From: Mantamonas sphyraenae
Taxonomy: Eukaryota > CRuMs > Mantamonadidae
NCBI GenBank assembly: GCA_026936335.1
Contig: JAPMXV010000031.1
Location: forward strand, 401,754 to 465,753
Direction: 5' to 3'
Length of the DNA stretch: 64,000 nt
In this document: piece after piece, positions 9,401-21,809 of the stretch
Layout of the letters: the number at the start of each line of letters is the position of its first letter
Position numbering within the stretch: position 1 is the stretch's first letter
Translations under genes and position numbers: made by a program
Notes under the pieces: model-generated
Databases searched by the model: none
Told to the model about the DNA's origin: nothing
What the model saw: the letters and a program-made list of their open reading frames with translations, nothing else

Positions 9401-12400
9401 GCTGCCGATGTCCACGGGCGACCTGGCCAACCTGCGCGTGTTTGGCTGTTCGCACAACAAGCTGCGGCGCTTCCCACCCGCGGTGTGTGGCGCCGAGGCT
9501 TTGGTGGAGTTGGATCTGAGCCACAACGAGATGGAGGGAGCAACAGACGCCGGGATTTGGCGTCTGACTGCGTTGGAGGAGTTGAACATCAGCCACAACG
9601 CGCTGAGTGCAGTAAGCGACGAAGTGGGCAATCTGGCCAGCTTGAAGACGGTGCGTATGTCCTACAATTTGTTGCGAGAGCTGCCGGCGTCGATGGGTCT
9701 GCTCCGAACCTGCATCGTGTAGAGGTGGGACACAACCGGCTGCAAGAAATCCCGGCCGAGTTTTCGTACATGGACACGCTGCGTGTGTTGGATGTGCAGT
9801 TCAACACAGATCTGTCGTCGCTGCCGCTGTTTCTGTTTGAGCTGCAGTTGGAGGAGCTGGACTTTCGCGGGTGCACGAGCGTGCGTGCGCCTGCGGTGGT
9901 GTTTGAGCATCTGGACAGCATCTGGGCGTCAGAAAACCAGCTCAAGGTCTGTATGACTCTGTTGACATCGGGCGAGGACGGCGGCGCTGCGGCGGCAGCA
10001 CTGCTGGGATCTGGGTCGGGTGGATCGCTGGGATTGGCTGGTCTGAGCGAGAGCGGCAGCGGAAGCGAAAGCAGCACGAGTCTGTCGCTGGCAAACAAGC
10101 GGTTGCAGCTTGTGGACCGACAGGTGTTTAACCGCAAGGGGCTGACACAGCTGGATTTGAGCAACAACCTGCTGGAAGATTTCCCGGTGGGTGTGGCCAA
10201 GCTGACGGCGTTGAAGACTCTGGATCTGTACAACAACCTGCTGAGTGAGGTGCCGCACGACATGTACCGCTACACGATGTTGGAAGACCTGCGTCTGTCG
10301 CAGAACAAGTTTGACCGTGTGCCGGCTGAGCTGGCATTGATGTCGACGTTGCACCGTTTGGACATGAGCCGCAACCGGCTCGAGCCGCAACCTTTGGAGC
10401 GCATGATGTCCAAGATGCTTGTGCTGCATACGCTGCGGCTTCAACGGTGCAACCTGGGCAGCGAGACGCTGGACAGCGACGAACTGGCGGAGATTCTGGA
10501 CTCGATGCCAGCGCTGGTATGCGTGGATGTGAGCCAGAACTACGTGGGTCACGTGCCGCACGCTCTGCGCAAGCTGAAGCGCTTGCAGCATGTGCACCTG
10601 AACGGGTGTCGCATCCGTGAGGTGGGCGTACGTGACGTCAAGGAGTGGACAAAGCTGCAGAGCCTCCACCTGGCCGAGAACGAGCTGAAGGAAATCCCAC
10701 AGGTGCTGGGCAGCATGGCCTCTCTGTGTACGCTGGTTCTGTCAAGGAACCAAATCCGCAAGGTGGACGAAACGATGCCGTTGCTGCACGTGCACACGCT
10801 GACGGATCTGGACCTGTCACACAACATGGTGGATGAGTTGACGCCTTTGGTGGGCGAGATGCACTGGTTGCGCGTGCTGAATGTGTCGCACAACGCGCTG
10901 GAGGTGTTCCCGTGGCAGGTGTGCAGCGTTCGCGACATGCGTGCCCTGAATGTGTCTCACAATCGACTGCGTGTGCTGCCACAGGAGGTGAGCAATATGC
11001 ACATGCTCCAGCATCTGGATGTGTCCCACAACCAGCTGCGTGCACTGCCGCAGTCGCTGGGCAGCATGATCCAGTTGCGCGAATTTCTGTACGAGCACAA
11101 CGCGGCGCGGCTGCTGCCCCGAGCCATCGAGGGCAAGGGGGTGGCAAAGGAGCTGCGGTTCCTGCGTGGGCGTGTAGATGGCATCCAATTGGAGCAGTAC
11201 GACCAGATTTATGATGTGGTGTCTGGCGAGAGCCACCGGCTGGATCTGGGCGGATTGAGCCTGAATCGGCTGCCGGGAGAAATCCTGCGCATGCGCTCAC
11301 GTCTGCATCGCTCAACTTGGGCAACAACCACCTGCAGGAGCTGGATGAGGCAATTGTGGAGCAGTGTGGACAGCTGCGAGAGGTGTCGCTGCGAGACAAC
11401 CACCTGCGGCACATGCCGGCAGTGTTGGGCCAGCTGGCAGATACGCTGGTGGACTTGGACGTGAGCAAGAACGTGTTGGAAAACGACGAGACGTTTGTGG
11501 AAACACTGCAGGTGTTGGGGCAGCTGGAGCGGCTTGTGTTGAGTGAGAACGAGCTGCGGTCTGTGGATGCCAGTGTGCTGGAGGGCAAAACACATCTGTC
11601 CACTCTGGAGCTGGAGGGATGTGGGCTGCGCATGCTACCTGGCACGCTGTGTCTGTGCAGCTCCTTGTCTACGCTTTGTCTGGCCCGCAACTCCCTGTTG
11701 GACCTGCCGTCGGATCTGCCCCAGCTTGCGCCTGCGCTGACGCATCTGGACATCAGTGTGAACCAGTTTTCACGCTTCCCAGCCAATGTGTGCGAGCTCA
11801 CGCGGTTGCGCACGCTCAAGTTTGCGTACAACGGATGCCTGATGCTCCCGCTGAACCTGGGGGCGCTGGAACACGTGGAGGTGTTGGGACTGTCGCACAA
11901 CCGATTCCACACAATTCCCGATTCGTTGAGCGCATGCCAGAAGCTGCGCGAGCTGGATTTGCGCGAAAACAAGCTGGCCCGCGTGTCCAAAACGCTGCTG
12001 GCGTGCACGAGTCTGGAAAAGCTGCTGCTGGATGGAAATGCCATGCGCAGCTTGTTCCAGGAAGCCAAGGAGGAGGAAGAGGGTGCGGCACAGGAGCAAC
12101 CTGTGTCGTCGACTTCGATTCGCGTGTGGACGCGTCTGCAGGTGCTATCGCTGGAAGCAATGGGATTGCAGGATGTGCCGGCGGGTCTCTGCGAGTTGAA
12201 TTGTCTGCACACACTGAGTATGGCCAACAATGCGCTTGTGGAGCTGCCGTCCGAGATGGGCAACATGGCTGCTCTTCAGCGGTTGAATGTGGCAAACAAC
12301 GAGCTGGAAGAGTTGCCCGAGTCGCTGAGCAAGGTGGAAACGCTGCAGCAGCTGGTGGCATTCAACAACCGGCTGCGCACAGTGCCAGACATGCGTGCGA

Positions 12401-15366
12401 TGCAGCAGTTGGAAGTGTGCCTGTTGGCAAACAACGGCTTGCGCGCGTTCCCCGAGGTTTGGGATCTGCCGCATCTGCGGGTGCTAGGCCTGAGCAACAA
12501 CAGCCTGCTCACGGTGCCGCCTTATGTGGGCCGCTTGCAGGGGTCGCTGATGCGACTGGGTCTGTCGTCAAACTTGTTGGAGGAGCTGCCTGATGAGATC
12601 GGCTCGTTGGGAGAACTGCGAGAATTGCGGGTGGACCACAATATGCTGCAAACACTACCGGACACGCTGGGAGACTGCATGCAGTTGCACACGTTGTGTG
12701 TGGAACACAACCAGCTTCATTCGCTGCCGCCTGCGTTGTCAAAGCTGACAATGCTGGAGCATTTCACGTATGCAGACGGGCACGAAGAGACAATCGAGTC
12801 GCCGCCTGTGTGGGCGCTGTACATTCCGATGGAGGAGATGATGGATCTGATGAAGGTGCTGTACAACAACGAGCAGCAATCGTTGGCTCTGCATGCAGAG
12901 GGTCAGGCCCAGGAGGATGGACAGAGCCAGGCGGCTGCAGAGCAGGGACGGGACGCATGGACACAAGAGGCGCTGCGCGAGTATCGAGATCAGTCGGAGA
13001 GGGCGCAGGCACAGGCCGCTGCCATTGTGTCTGACGCAAGTGTGTTTCAGACAACCATGCTGGATCTGAGTGGCCTGCAGCTTGATTCGTTGCCTGCAGA
13101 CAGCGAGTCATTGCGGGAGAACGGAGCAATTGCCACGGTGCAGCTGTCTGACAACAAGTTGCAGACGCTCGCACCATGGACGCTGCTGGACAGTGTGTCG
13201 CAATGTGTGCAGGAGCTGTACCTGGACAACAACCTGTTGCAGACACTGCCCGAAAGCATGGCATCGTTGCAGCGCCTGCGAGTGCTCAGTTTGAACGGAA
13301 ACGATCTGGCACACGACATCTCTGCTGCACTGCCTGAGGCGCTGTCACAGTGTCGACAGCTTGCAGAGCTGCACCTGTCCAACAATGCGCTGGACACGCT
13401 TCCACACGGCCTGGAGCTGTTGGCGGGATCATTGCAGGAGCTTGATCTGGCACACAACAACTTTACGTCGGTGCCCCACGCGGTGCTGCTGCGCTTGACC
13501 AACCTGCGTGAGCTGTCGCTGCGCAGCAACCTGCTGGACAACATGACAGAGACTGGGCTGGAGCAGCATGTGTCGCTGCAGCACATAGATCTGAGCATGA
13601 ACCGCCTTGCGAGTATCCCGAACGACTTGAACCGCATGCGTGCCCTGACGTCACTTGATGTGTCGCTGAATGCCCTCCAGGAGCTTCCCGAAGGCTTGTG
13701 TCCGCGACTGAAGAGCCTCAATGTGCGTGGCAATGTGCTGACAGCTGCAGAGGCTCTGTCGGAGCTGTCTGCGCTGACGTGGCTGGATGTGAGCGGCAAT
13801 GCGGGCTTGGAAATCGACGAAGAGGACTGGGAATCGCTGGTGGGTTTACGCACGTTGAACATGGCGGGTATGGGCATGACCGAGCTGCCAGAAGGCTTGT
13901 TTGCTGTGTCGACCTTGTTTGCACTGGACATTGGCCACAATGCGCTGGGTGCCGTCGACGTGCGACTGTGCAAACTGAACCACCTGCAGAGTTTGCGCAT
14001 GGACAAGTGTGGGCTTGATGACGTCCCTGCGGAGCTGGGCAGCATGGAGTTGCAGCGATTGTCGATTGCAGGAAACCGGCTTGAGCACGTGCCGGCTGCT
14101 GTGGCACACATGACGTCGCTGCAGAGCTTGGATCTGCGTCACAACCGTGTGATTGCGATGCCGCAGGACACACGTTGGCCCCAGCTGCACACCCTGGCAC
14201 TGGCGCACAACGCGCTGATCGAACTGCCGGCATCGCTGCCCGAGCAGACTCCTGCCTTGGAGAAACTGTATGCGCAACACAACCGGCTGTTCTGTCAGCC
14301 AGGCGATGCGGTGGCACATGTGGCCAAGGTGTGGCTTGAGAACAATCCGTTTGAAATCGAGAACGGGGCTGTCGATGTCAGCCGCAGCCAACTGAAGGCG
14401 CTGCCCGTGGCCATCGACCGCACACGCACCACAGAGCTGGACGCCAGCCGCAATGCATTGGAGGAGCTACCGAGTTGGATCAGCTCGATGACGCAGCTGC
14501 AGCGTGTGGACGTGTCGTACAACCTGCTCGACGCGTTTCCCGAGCAGCTGTTTACGCTTGGCACAAACTTGAAGTGGCTGAACCTGGCTGGCAATGTGTT
14601 TCAGGACGCATCGTTGCCGCGTGCCATGGATGCGCTGCAGGCACTGGAGTATTTGGACGTGAGTGGATGCAATTTGCGACAGGCACCCATCCCGGCGTCG
14701 CTGCCGAGGCTTCACACGCTGATCCTGCGCGACAACCCGGCGCTGTCGGTACTGCCTGTGTCTCTTGCGTCGCTTGGCACATTGGAACACCTGGATGTAG
14801 CAAACTGCTCTATCCAAAGCGTCCCGGCGTCGCTGATGCGTCTGGGCAAGCTGAACTACCTGGACGTGAGCAACAACCAGATCACAGAGCTGCCCAACAT
14901 GCTGATGCGCTTGAAACTGCACACTCTGCTCCTGTCGGGCAACCAGGACCTCATTGCGCTGCCGGAGCGCATCAAAGGCATGACGTCGCTGCGGGTGCTT
15001 GCTGTCGACGGCACAAACATTGTCGAGCTACCCACCATGGCGTTTCTGGAAGAGCTGCACGCACACAACATGCCTTCCCTGATGAGTCCCACACACGAGG
15101 CCATCGAGGCAGGGTTGGACACGGTCAAGGCCTACTGGGCGATGAAGGAGGACTACGATGGCATGATGCGCACAGGCTCGATCAAGGAAGGGTCTGGGCC
15201 CATTGTCAAGCCTGCAGCGAAACCCAACACACCCATTCCCAGCACGACGCGCCACATTGTGCGCCGAGTGAACCACTCAGAAGGCGGAGGGAGCACCGTG
15301 GGGCGAACGCCGCCCGTGGGCAAGCGCAGGTCCATTGAGACTGCGCCGATTGTGATCATGGATTGA
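6445..15366 (+). CDS. Giant leucine-rich-repeat protein, ~2,900 aa, three frame breaks
   Basis: This is an almost uninterrupted array of ~23-residue LRRs (LxxLxxLxLxxNxLxxLPxxL, as in SHOC2/PIRL intracellular LRRs), on the order of 100 repeats, with no kinase, GTPase or membrane segment. I chose the ATG at 6445 because it opens an acidic leader running directly into the repeats; ATGs at 6349 and 6370 give a Cys-rich lead-in. One intron, 7550-7666 (gtgagt...cacag, 117 nt, phase 1), is in frame and stop-free; removing it restores repeat spacing. The frame breaks at about 8641-8645, 9704-9706 and 11305-11308, each time needing one extra base (or re-reading one base) for the repeat to continue perfectly. 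The last ~60 residues are basic and repeat-free, ending with TGA at 15364. Likely a cytoplasmic scaffold; function unknown. Confidence 0.8.
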
Positions 15367-15443
15367 CGTGTGACATGTGACGTGTGAGAATGATGGAAGA
15401 AATTGCATTTGCATGTGTACCCGGTGGTGGTTGCGAGCGTGGA

Positions 15444-18400
15444 TCACTCGGCCAGCTGGCGCACGTTGTTGTCCAGATCGATGAGCGAGCGCTCGCAGGG
15501 TTTACACACGCGCTGTGGTCGCGTGTAGTGCAGATGCGGGATGGTGCGTTTGCCGGGAGAGCAGGCGCCGCAAAAGATGAGGCCACAGTTGCGACAGTGA
15601 TGCCGCCTGCGGCTAAAGGTGAACTTCTTGCGGCACATTTTGCAATGTTGAAATGTCTTGTCTGCGGCCCAGTGAGGCCTGTGGCGTGCAATCTGGCCCA
15701 TGTGGCCCTGTACAGTGGTGCCGTCGTCCATGTCATCATCCTCGGATTGCTTCTGGGCCAGCGGAACGGAGGAATGGGTGGTGGATGACTGCGTGTCGTT
15801 GTTGTTGTTGGCAGAGGCAGCAGACGACGACGATGAGGAGGAGGTGGTGGAGGAGGATTCTGCTTGAGAACCTTTGCTGGAAGCTTGCTGTTCGCGCTCG
15901 ACTTCTTGCCACAAGTCGTACGAGCTGTTGAGGTTGCGCGAGAGCATGAGGGAGTACCGCGGGTTGGAGGTTTTGTCTGCGTGGGCAACCTTGTGGGACA
16001 TCTTTTCGTTTGTGTGCTCGAGGGCACGGTGAACGTCTTGCTGGGTGCCGAGTTGCTTGTTGTCCACGCGCGGGGTCACTCGCGCCTCGATCATGGTGGC
16101 GATGTTTTTCATGGAGTTGGACTGGGCGTACTGAAGGGCCAGATGGCCCATGACGTTGGTGATGTTGACATCTGCATAGGCGTTGATGAGGAGCTCCGCG
16201 CAGTCGAATCGGCGTTGCTGACAAGCGACGTGGAGGGCGGTGTCGCCGTCAGAGTCGGTGAGGTCGCAGTTGGCGCCCTCGTCCAGGAGCAGGCGGACGA
16301 CATCGATGCGATTGCTGCTGACGGCAAAATGGAGGGCGCTGCACCCATTGGTGTCTTGCAGATTGATGGAGGCGCCGTGCTGCAGCAGGACGGCCATTAT
16401 CTGCGTACGTCCTTCTTGAGCGCAGTGATGAAGGACAGAGTTGCCCTCTGGGCTGACGGCGAGGTCGATGTCTGCTTTGTAGTCCTGCAGGAGCATGCGC
16501 AGTACAGAGTGGTCGTCGTTGCAAATGGCAAAGAGAAGGCATGAGTTGAGATTGTCGTTGCGGTGATTCACGTTTGCGCCAGCGTCGAGGAGGGAGCGCA
16601 GGATGCCCTGAGGCACACCTTCCTGGACGGCAGCAAGGAGGGCAGTGTAGCCATTGGGCAGCAGCTGGTCGACCTTGGCGCCGTTGCGCAGGAGCATGTC
16701 ACACATGGCCTTTTCTTGCTTGGAGACTGCGACAAAGAGCGGGGTGACGCCATACGAGGTGAGAACGTTGAGGGAGGCGCCCTTGGAGACCATCATCTGG
16801 GCACAGCCGACGTGGTTGTTGTCGACGGCGAAAAACAACGGAGTTTCGCCGTCGCTGGTGGTGATGTCTATGTCCTGGCCAGCGTCGATGAGGAAGATGA
16901 TCATTTGTGTGTTTCCAGAGATGCCTGTGTGGTGGAGGGAGTGCATGCCGTGAGCGTCGACGGCAGCCGGGTCACTCTTGCGGCTGAGGAGCCACTTGGC
17001 GGCAATGGGCTGGTCGTTGGCAATGGCGACGAGAAGAGGGGTCATGCCGTTGCCATTGGGACACTCCTTGTCTGCGCCGTGGTCGACGAGAATCCGAATG
17101 ATGTCGAGGGCGCCAAGCTCTGCGGCGCAGTGGAGGGCGGTAAAGGCAAAGTCGCCGTTGACGTTTGCGACGTGGTTTGCGTCTGCGCCGTTGTCGAGAA
17201 GAAAACGAACTGCATCCAGACTGGATGCACGGACAGCAGTGAAGAGCGGTGTGGCGTGGTCGTCCTCGGCGGCGACATCGACGGGGAGGCCCGTTTCGAC
17301 AAGGAGCTGGAGGACGGGAACCGAGCCGGTTTCGGCGGCCAGATGGAGCATGGAGAGGCCTTCTTCGTCGGGAATGGAAGAGTCGGCGCCTGCGTTGATG
17401 AGTTTGGCAAGGATGTGTGTGTTGCCCTCGCAGGTGGCGGGAACGAGCGGGTTGAGCTCTGGCCACTGGGTGATGTACGGGGTCAGTTGGTCAAAAGGGA
17501 GGGCGGCAAGGAGTTCGTCGACGTCATCGAGATAGTCAGTGGCGGCAGCGTTGCAGAGGGCGAGGAGGACGTGGAGGGGTTGGTCGAGGAGGGCGACTGA
17601 GCCCTGGGCAAGGAGCCAGCGAGCGACGTCAAAGTCGTGCAGGTCGATGGCGGCCTGAAGGACAGAGAGCTCGTCGTTGTCTGTGATGTGCAGGTTTGCG
17701 CCGCGTGCAACGAGGAGCTGGGAGGCGCGATGGGCACGGTTCTGGATGGCGTGGAAGAGGGCGGTGCGGCCGTGGGCGTGGTCGGGTTGGTCGATGGGCA
17801 GGAGTTGGGTGTCGAGAATAATGGAGAGGGAGTCGATGTCGTCGCGTGCAGCGGCGGCGTGGAACATGGCGAGGCATTCGGGTTTGTGGTCTGCGGTGAG
17901 GGTGGTGTGGGCAAGAAGAAGGGCGGCCGTGTCCCAGTGTTCCTTGCGGACGGCAAGCTGGAAGGAGATGGCGTCGTCAAAGACTGCGACGAGGTTTGGG
18001 TCGGCACCTGCTGCAAGGAGGCTGTGACAGATCTGGGTGTTGCCCTGAGAGGCAGCGACGACAAGGGCGGAGCGGCCTCGAAAGTTGGTTGCGTTTGTGG
18101 ACGCACCGTGGGAGAGGAGGAGGGAGACGATGCCCGAGTGACCTGCAGACGCGGCTAGGAGGAGCAGGTCGTTGCCTGCAGTGTTTTGGGCCGATGTGTC
18201 TGGGGATTCGTTGAGAAGGAGGGCGAAAACGGGCAGTTGACCGGCTTGTGCGGCAAGATGAGCAGCGGTGTTGCCGACGGAGTTGGCCATGGACGGGTCT
18301 GCACCTGCGCCGAGGAGGTAGGACACGACGTTGACGTGTCCTGCCTGTGCAGCAAGCATGAGTGCAGTGCAGCCCTGCTGGTTGGCTGCGTGGGGGGAGG

Positions 18401-18843
18401 GGGGAGGAGCAAGGAGTGAGAAAGGGGAAAACGGAGGGTTGGGCAAGGTGGAGTCAAACGGGCCCAGCGGGACAAATGGGCTTGAGGTGGGACGTGGGGC
18501 ATATTGTTTGGAGACACATACCAGCGTTGACGTTTGCACCGGCTCGCTTGAGGATCTTGATGAGTTCGAGGTTGGCGTTGGTGGCAGCGACCAAGATGGG
18601 AGGGTCGACGACGACGTTGGAGAGACGCTTTGTGGGCGAGTCTGCGTCCATGTCCGAGGCCGATTGTTGCTGAAGGACACCTGTGTCTCCTCCGTTGGCG
18701 GCTTGGGGCAGCTTGGTGAGGAGCTGGCGAAGTAGGGATGCGTCTCCGTCGCGGCAAGCCTTTTGCACGCCGAGGTAGATGTCTGCATCGGAGACAGCAG
18801 AGAAGAAGACGGCGTTGTCCGAGTCGCGGTTTCCAGCGGACAT
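15444..18843 (-). CDS. Ankyrin-repeat protein with C-terminal FYVE zinc finger
   Basis: The 1,087-residue product comes from two exons, 18522-18843 and 15444-18385, joined across a 136-nt intron (GTATGT donor, CACGCAG acceptor, phase 1). The join makes a perfect ankyrin repeat (GANVNAANQQGCTALMLAAQ). Ankyrin repeats fill about residues 90-900, then comes a Ser/Asn-rich linker. A complete FYVE domain follows at about residues 1010-1080, with WAAD, CxxC, RRHHCRNCG and RVCKPC, the residues that bind two zinc ions and phosphatidylinositol 3-phosphate. This predicts an early-endosome adaptor, similar in plan to Rabankyrin-5 but without a BTB domain in the visible protein. The start at 18843 (MSAGNRDSDN) is the last ATG before the repeats. 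It converges on the LRR gene, leaving 77 bp. Confidence 0.9.
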
Positions 18844-19042
18844 GAGGTGGGATGAAAGAGGGTGAGGGATGGAATGGGTGGAGCTGCGCGTGGAGCGCAG
18901 GTGGTGGCCGTCGTGGCAGAGATCCATGCGCAGTGTTACGTGTTGGAGAGCATCATTGTGTGACTGTGACCGTTCAGGGTGTCTACTATGGTGGACAACC
19001 ATGGTCATGCTGTTCTGCGAACCAGGGGCCAACGAAAAGGCG
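18844..19042. promoter_or_regulatory. Divergent promoter region between ankyrin-FYVE and MRH-like genes
   Basis: The two start codons face away from each other across 199 bp, so both promoters and 5' UTRs must lie here or overlap the genes. No TATA box or other clear motif could be picked out by eye. The assignment rests only on gene arrangement. Confidence 0.4.
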
Positions 19043-20296
19043 ATGCGAGCTGCAGTGTTGATAGCGTTGCTGATGGCGAGCATGGTGCTTGGTCAGGATG
19101 TGCCGTGTGGTGTGGGCAGTGTGGACTTGAGTGGTCTGGATCGACCCGAAGGATGGGTCGGCTACGACGCCATTGGAAAAGTCTTCTTTGCAGCACCGTG
19201 TCAACCGATGGCCAAGCAGCCTTTCCAGTGCGAGGGGATCGGGTGGAGCAACGCAAGTGTGTTGGCGGTGCAAACCAACTACATGTGTGTGGCTGTGGGG
19301 AGCAAGGTGGCGTGGAGCGAGGTTGCAGAGGGGCGAGTTCGCGCGACGTACACGCAAGGCGAGACAATCACTTGCCCAGCGGGCCAAGAGCGCAACATGA
19401 CGGTGGATTTTGTGTGTGATGCAAGTGCGGGAGGTGGGGCGTTGACGGATTTGACGTACCCTGCACAGTGCGAGCACGCAGGGGTGTTTCGCACGGCACA
19501 AGCGTGCGCGGAGAACGTGCGGTGCGGGACGGCCGTGGAGGGGACGTATCTGGATTTTGGAAAGTTGGACGGACGGCCGTGGACAGTGGACAATGTGACG
19601 ATGCAGGTTTGCAGCGGACAGGCAGGCGGGCATGGATGTCCGGGCGGGTTTGTGGCGTTGAAGGAAAACGGTGACGGGAGTTGCATGGGCTACGGCAACG
19701 CAACGACAAGGCGATATGTGGTGCATGCTGACGGACAGGGAGTGTTGGTGGACTACGACAGCTTTGCGGTGGATTTCACGTGCGACGCGAGCGCGGGAGC
19801 CGGGGCTCCGACCTCTGTGCGGGAGGTGGAGGGCAAGCTGACGGCAGAGTGGCCGACGATGTATGCCTGCCAGCGCAAACCGTACGTGGAGACGTGTGGG
19901 GCGTCGTGGGGAGGACACATTTTCGATTTCCGAGGTCTGAGCGCAGGGACCGGGTTGTACTCAGTGGGCGACTTTCAGGTGGACCCGTGCGCCCAGGGAC
20001 AGACGAGTCCGGACCCTGCATGTCCGTTTGGATACAGTGTGTACCGGAAGGATGGAGAGACGTGCGAGGGATGGGGCCAGGGAGCGACCACGCAGATTGT
20101 GCGCAGCAACAGCGAAAACGGGTTTGTGTTGACGACGACGGGCGAGAGTTGCGGCAATGGCGGACAGCGCACGTTCCGTGTGCGTTTCGTGTGTGATGTG
20201 CCGGCCAAGTTGGGCAAGCCGAGTGCGTTGAAGCGGGTGAGCGAGTGCGAAGCCGAAGTGGAGTGGCACACGATGCTTGCATGTCGGCCGACATGA
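19043..20296 (+). CDS. Secreted or lumenal protein with three MRH-like domains
   Basis: The ATG at 19043 begins a typical signal peptide (MRAAVLIALLMASMVLGQ, cleavage probably near residue 18); the frame is open further upstream but is not protein-like there. The 417-residue product has three repeats of about 130 residues. Each opens with a D-L/F-S/G-x-L pattern (VDLSGLD, LDFGKLD, FDFRGLS), contains paired Cys and Gly-rich turns, and closes with VxFxCDAS or VRFVCDVP. This is the layout of mannose-6-phosphate-receptor homology (MRH) domains, which bind mannose-type glycans in the secretory pathway. No transmembrane segment or retention signal is visible. The domain match is by pattern only and the sugar-binding Gln/Arg/Glu/Tyr set could not be confirmed, so binding is uncertain. 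Confidence 0.65.
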   Translation: MRAAVLIALLMASMVLGQDVPCGVGSVDLSGLDRPEGWVGYDAIGKVFFAAPCQPMAKQPFQCEGIGWSNASVLAVQTNYMCVAVGSKVAWSEVAEGRVRATYTQGETITCPAGQERNMTVDFVCDASAGGGALTDLTYPAQCEHAGVFRTAQACAENVRCGTAVEGTYLDFGKLDGRPWTVDNVTMQVCSGQAGGHGCPGGFVALKENGDGSCMGYGNATTRRYVVHADGQGVLVDYDSFAVDFTCDASAGAGAPTSVREVEGKLTAEWPTMYACQRKPYVETCGASWGGHIFDFRGLSAGTGLYSVGDFQVDPCAQGQTSPDPACPFGYSVYRKDGETCEGWGQGATTQIVRSNSENGFVLTTTGESCGNGGQRTFRVRFVCDVPAKLGKPSALKRVSECEAEVEWHTMLACRPT

Positions 20297-20421
20297 GGGA
20301 AGGAAGGAGAGGAAGGAGAGGAAGGACGGGAATGAGATGAATATTCTGGTGAAGCAGTGCACATGAGGGTTGAAAAGCGCGGGTTGGGTTTGCGCCAAAC
20401 GGGCCAAACGAAAGAGTGAAA

Positions 20422-21730
20422 ATGTCCCTGGCCCAAGCCATTGCAAGTTTTGACAAGTCGGGCCTGAAGCCCACAGAAACGGTGGTGCGTAACCTGCCCA
20501 TCTATGGTGTGAATGATGAGAAGCCTGGATACGGCATGCAGACAGAGGAAGAGCTGGAGGAGCATTTCGATTCGACGGAGGTTCTGCACGACAAGGTGGC
20601 GACACTGGCGACGATGATTGCAGAGAGCAAACACATGGTGTTCTTCACTGGGGCCGGCGTGTCGACAGCGGCCAAGATCCCGGACTTTCGCTCTCGGGAC
20701 GGTGTCTGTGAGTTGATGTTGACACGACGACGAGTTTGCGATTTTGAATTCCTGACACGGGACGTTTGACGACGCAGGGACGTTGCAAGAGGCGGGATAC
20801 ATCCCAAAGAGCGCAGTGACGATGGAGGCAGCAAAGCCAACGTTGACGCACCTGACGATGGCGAGCATGGTGGATGGCGGAGTGTGCAAGCACGTGATTT
20901 CGCAAAACGTGGACGGCCTGCACCTGCGATCGGGGATTGCGGAGGAGGATCTGAGCGAGCTGCATGGAAACTGCTATGTGGAGCAGTGCCCCGAGTGTGG
21001 GGCGCGGTACGCTCGGCCGTTTGATGTGACGGCGCACAGCGGCGGACACGAGCTGCAAAAAGTTCACCAAACAGGCAGGCTGTGCAGCGCAGAGGGCTGC
21101 TCGGGGATGCTGCAGGACAACATCATCAACTTTGAGGAGAACCTGGATGCAGACATTCTGAATCGTGCGTGGGAGGAAAGCCAGGCGTGCGATTTGATGA
21201 TCTGTGTGGGTTCGTCGCTCCGTGTGACGCCTGCAGCGGACATGCCGAAGCTGGTGGCACGCAATGGCGGCCAGGTGGTTGTCATTAACCTGCAGGGCAC
21301 ACCGTTGGACAATGGCAAGAACGTGATGCGCATTGGGGCCAAGTGTGACGACGTTTTTACGCTGCTCAACGAGTTGCTCGGCGTGGAGCCCAAAGCATGG
21401 GAGGCGGAGCAGCAGCTGAGTGTGGGCAACGTGTGGGGCAGCGAGAACGACGCCGACGGCAACCTGTGCCTGTCGTATCGTCTGCTGGTGGGACCCACAG
21501 GCGTGCAGCCGTTGGACTTTGTCGCCAGCGTGACGGCAGGCGAAGGCATCGAACTGATGTTGGACACAGATGGGGTGTACAAATCAGAGTGGTTGCCAGC
21601 CACGCAAGAGGATGAAGACCGACAGGTGGATGTGTGCATCGCAAGGAACGACGGCGGCGAGGACGTGCACATTGGCTGGCACCTGATCCTGCACGGCCCC
21701 AAGAAGCACCTTGTGCCGTTTCTGCTGTGA
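20422..21730 (+). CDS. SIRT6/7-type sirtuin, NAD-dependent protein deacylase
   Basis: Two exons, 20422-20707 and 20778-21730, flank a 70-nt intron (gtgagt...gcag, phase 1) and encode 412 residues. Splicing produces RDGVWTLQEAG, matching the GVWTL motif characteristic of class IV sirtuins. Other marks are FTGAGVSTAAKIPDFRS (NAD binding), SQNVDGLH, the catalytic His in ELHGNCY, a four-Cys zinc site (CPEC then C-x4-C in GRLCSAEGCSG) and DNIINFEENL. The ATG at 20422 is used; the frame just upstream lacks another ATG. Sirtuins of this class deacylate histones and other nuclear proteins. It converges on the Nudix gene, with a tetranucleotide repeat between the stops. Confidence 0.93.
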
Positions 21731-21767
21731 TGGATGGATGGATGGATGGATGGATGGATGGATGGAG
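21730..21767 (+). repeat. (ATGG)n microsatellite
   Basis: About nine tandem copies of a GGAT/ATGG tetranucleotide start immediately after the sirtuin stop codon, in the 79-bp space between two convergent genes. It would be transcribed in the 3' UTR of one or both. Confidence 0.9.
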
Positions 21768-21809
21768 GAGAGGAATGTACAGTGTGAAGAGAGTTTTGAA
21801 TTCAACGCA

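Noticed and set aside
8643-11308. Programmed -1 ribosomal frameshifting in the LRR gene
   Set aside because: No slippery heptamer or consistent context at the three sites, and similar breaks in unrelated genes in both directions make sequence errors more likely. Kept only as an alternative.
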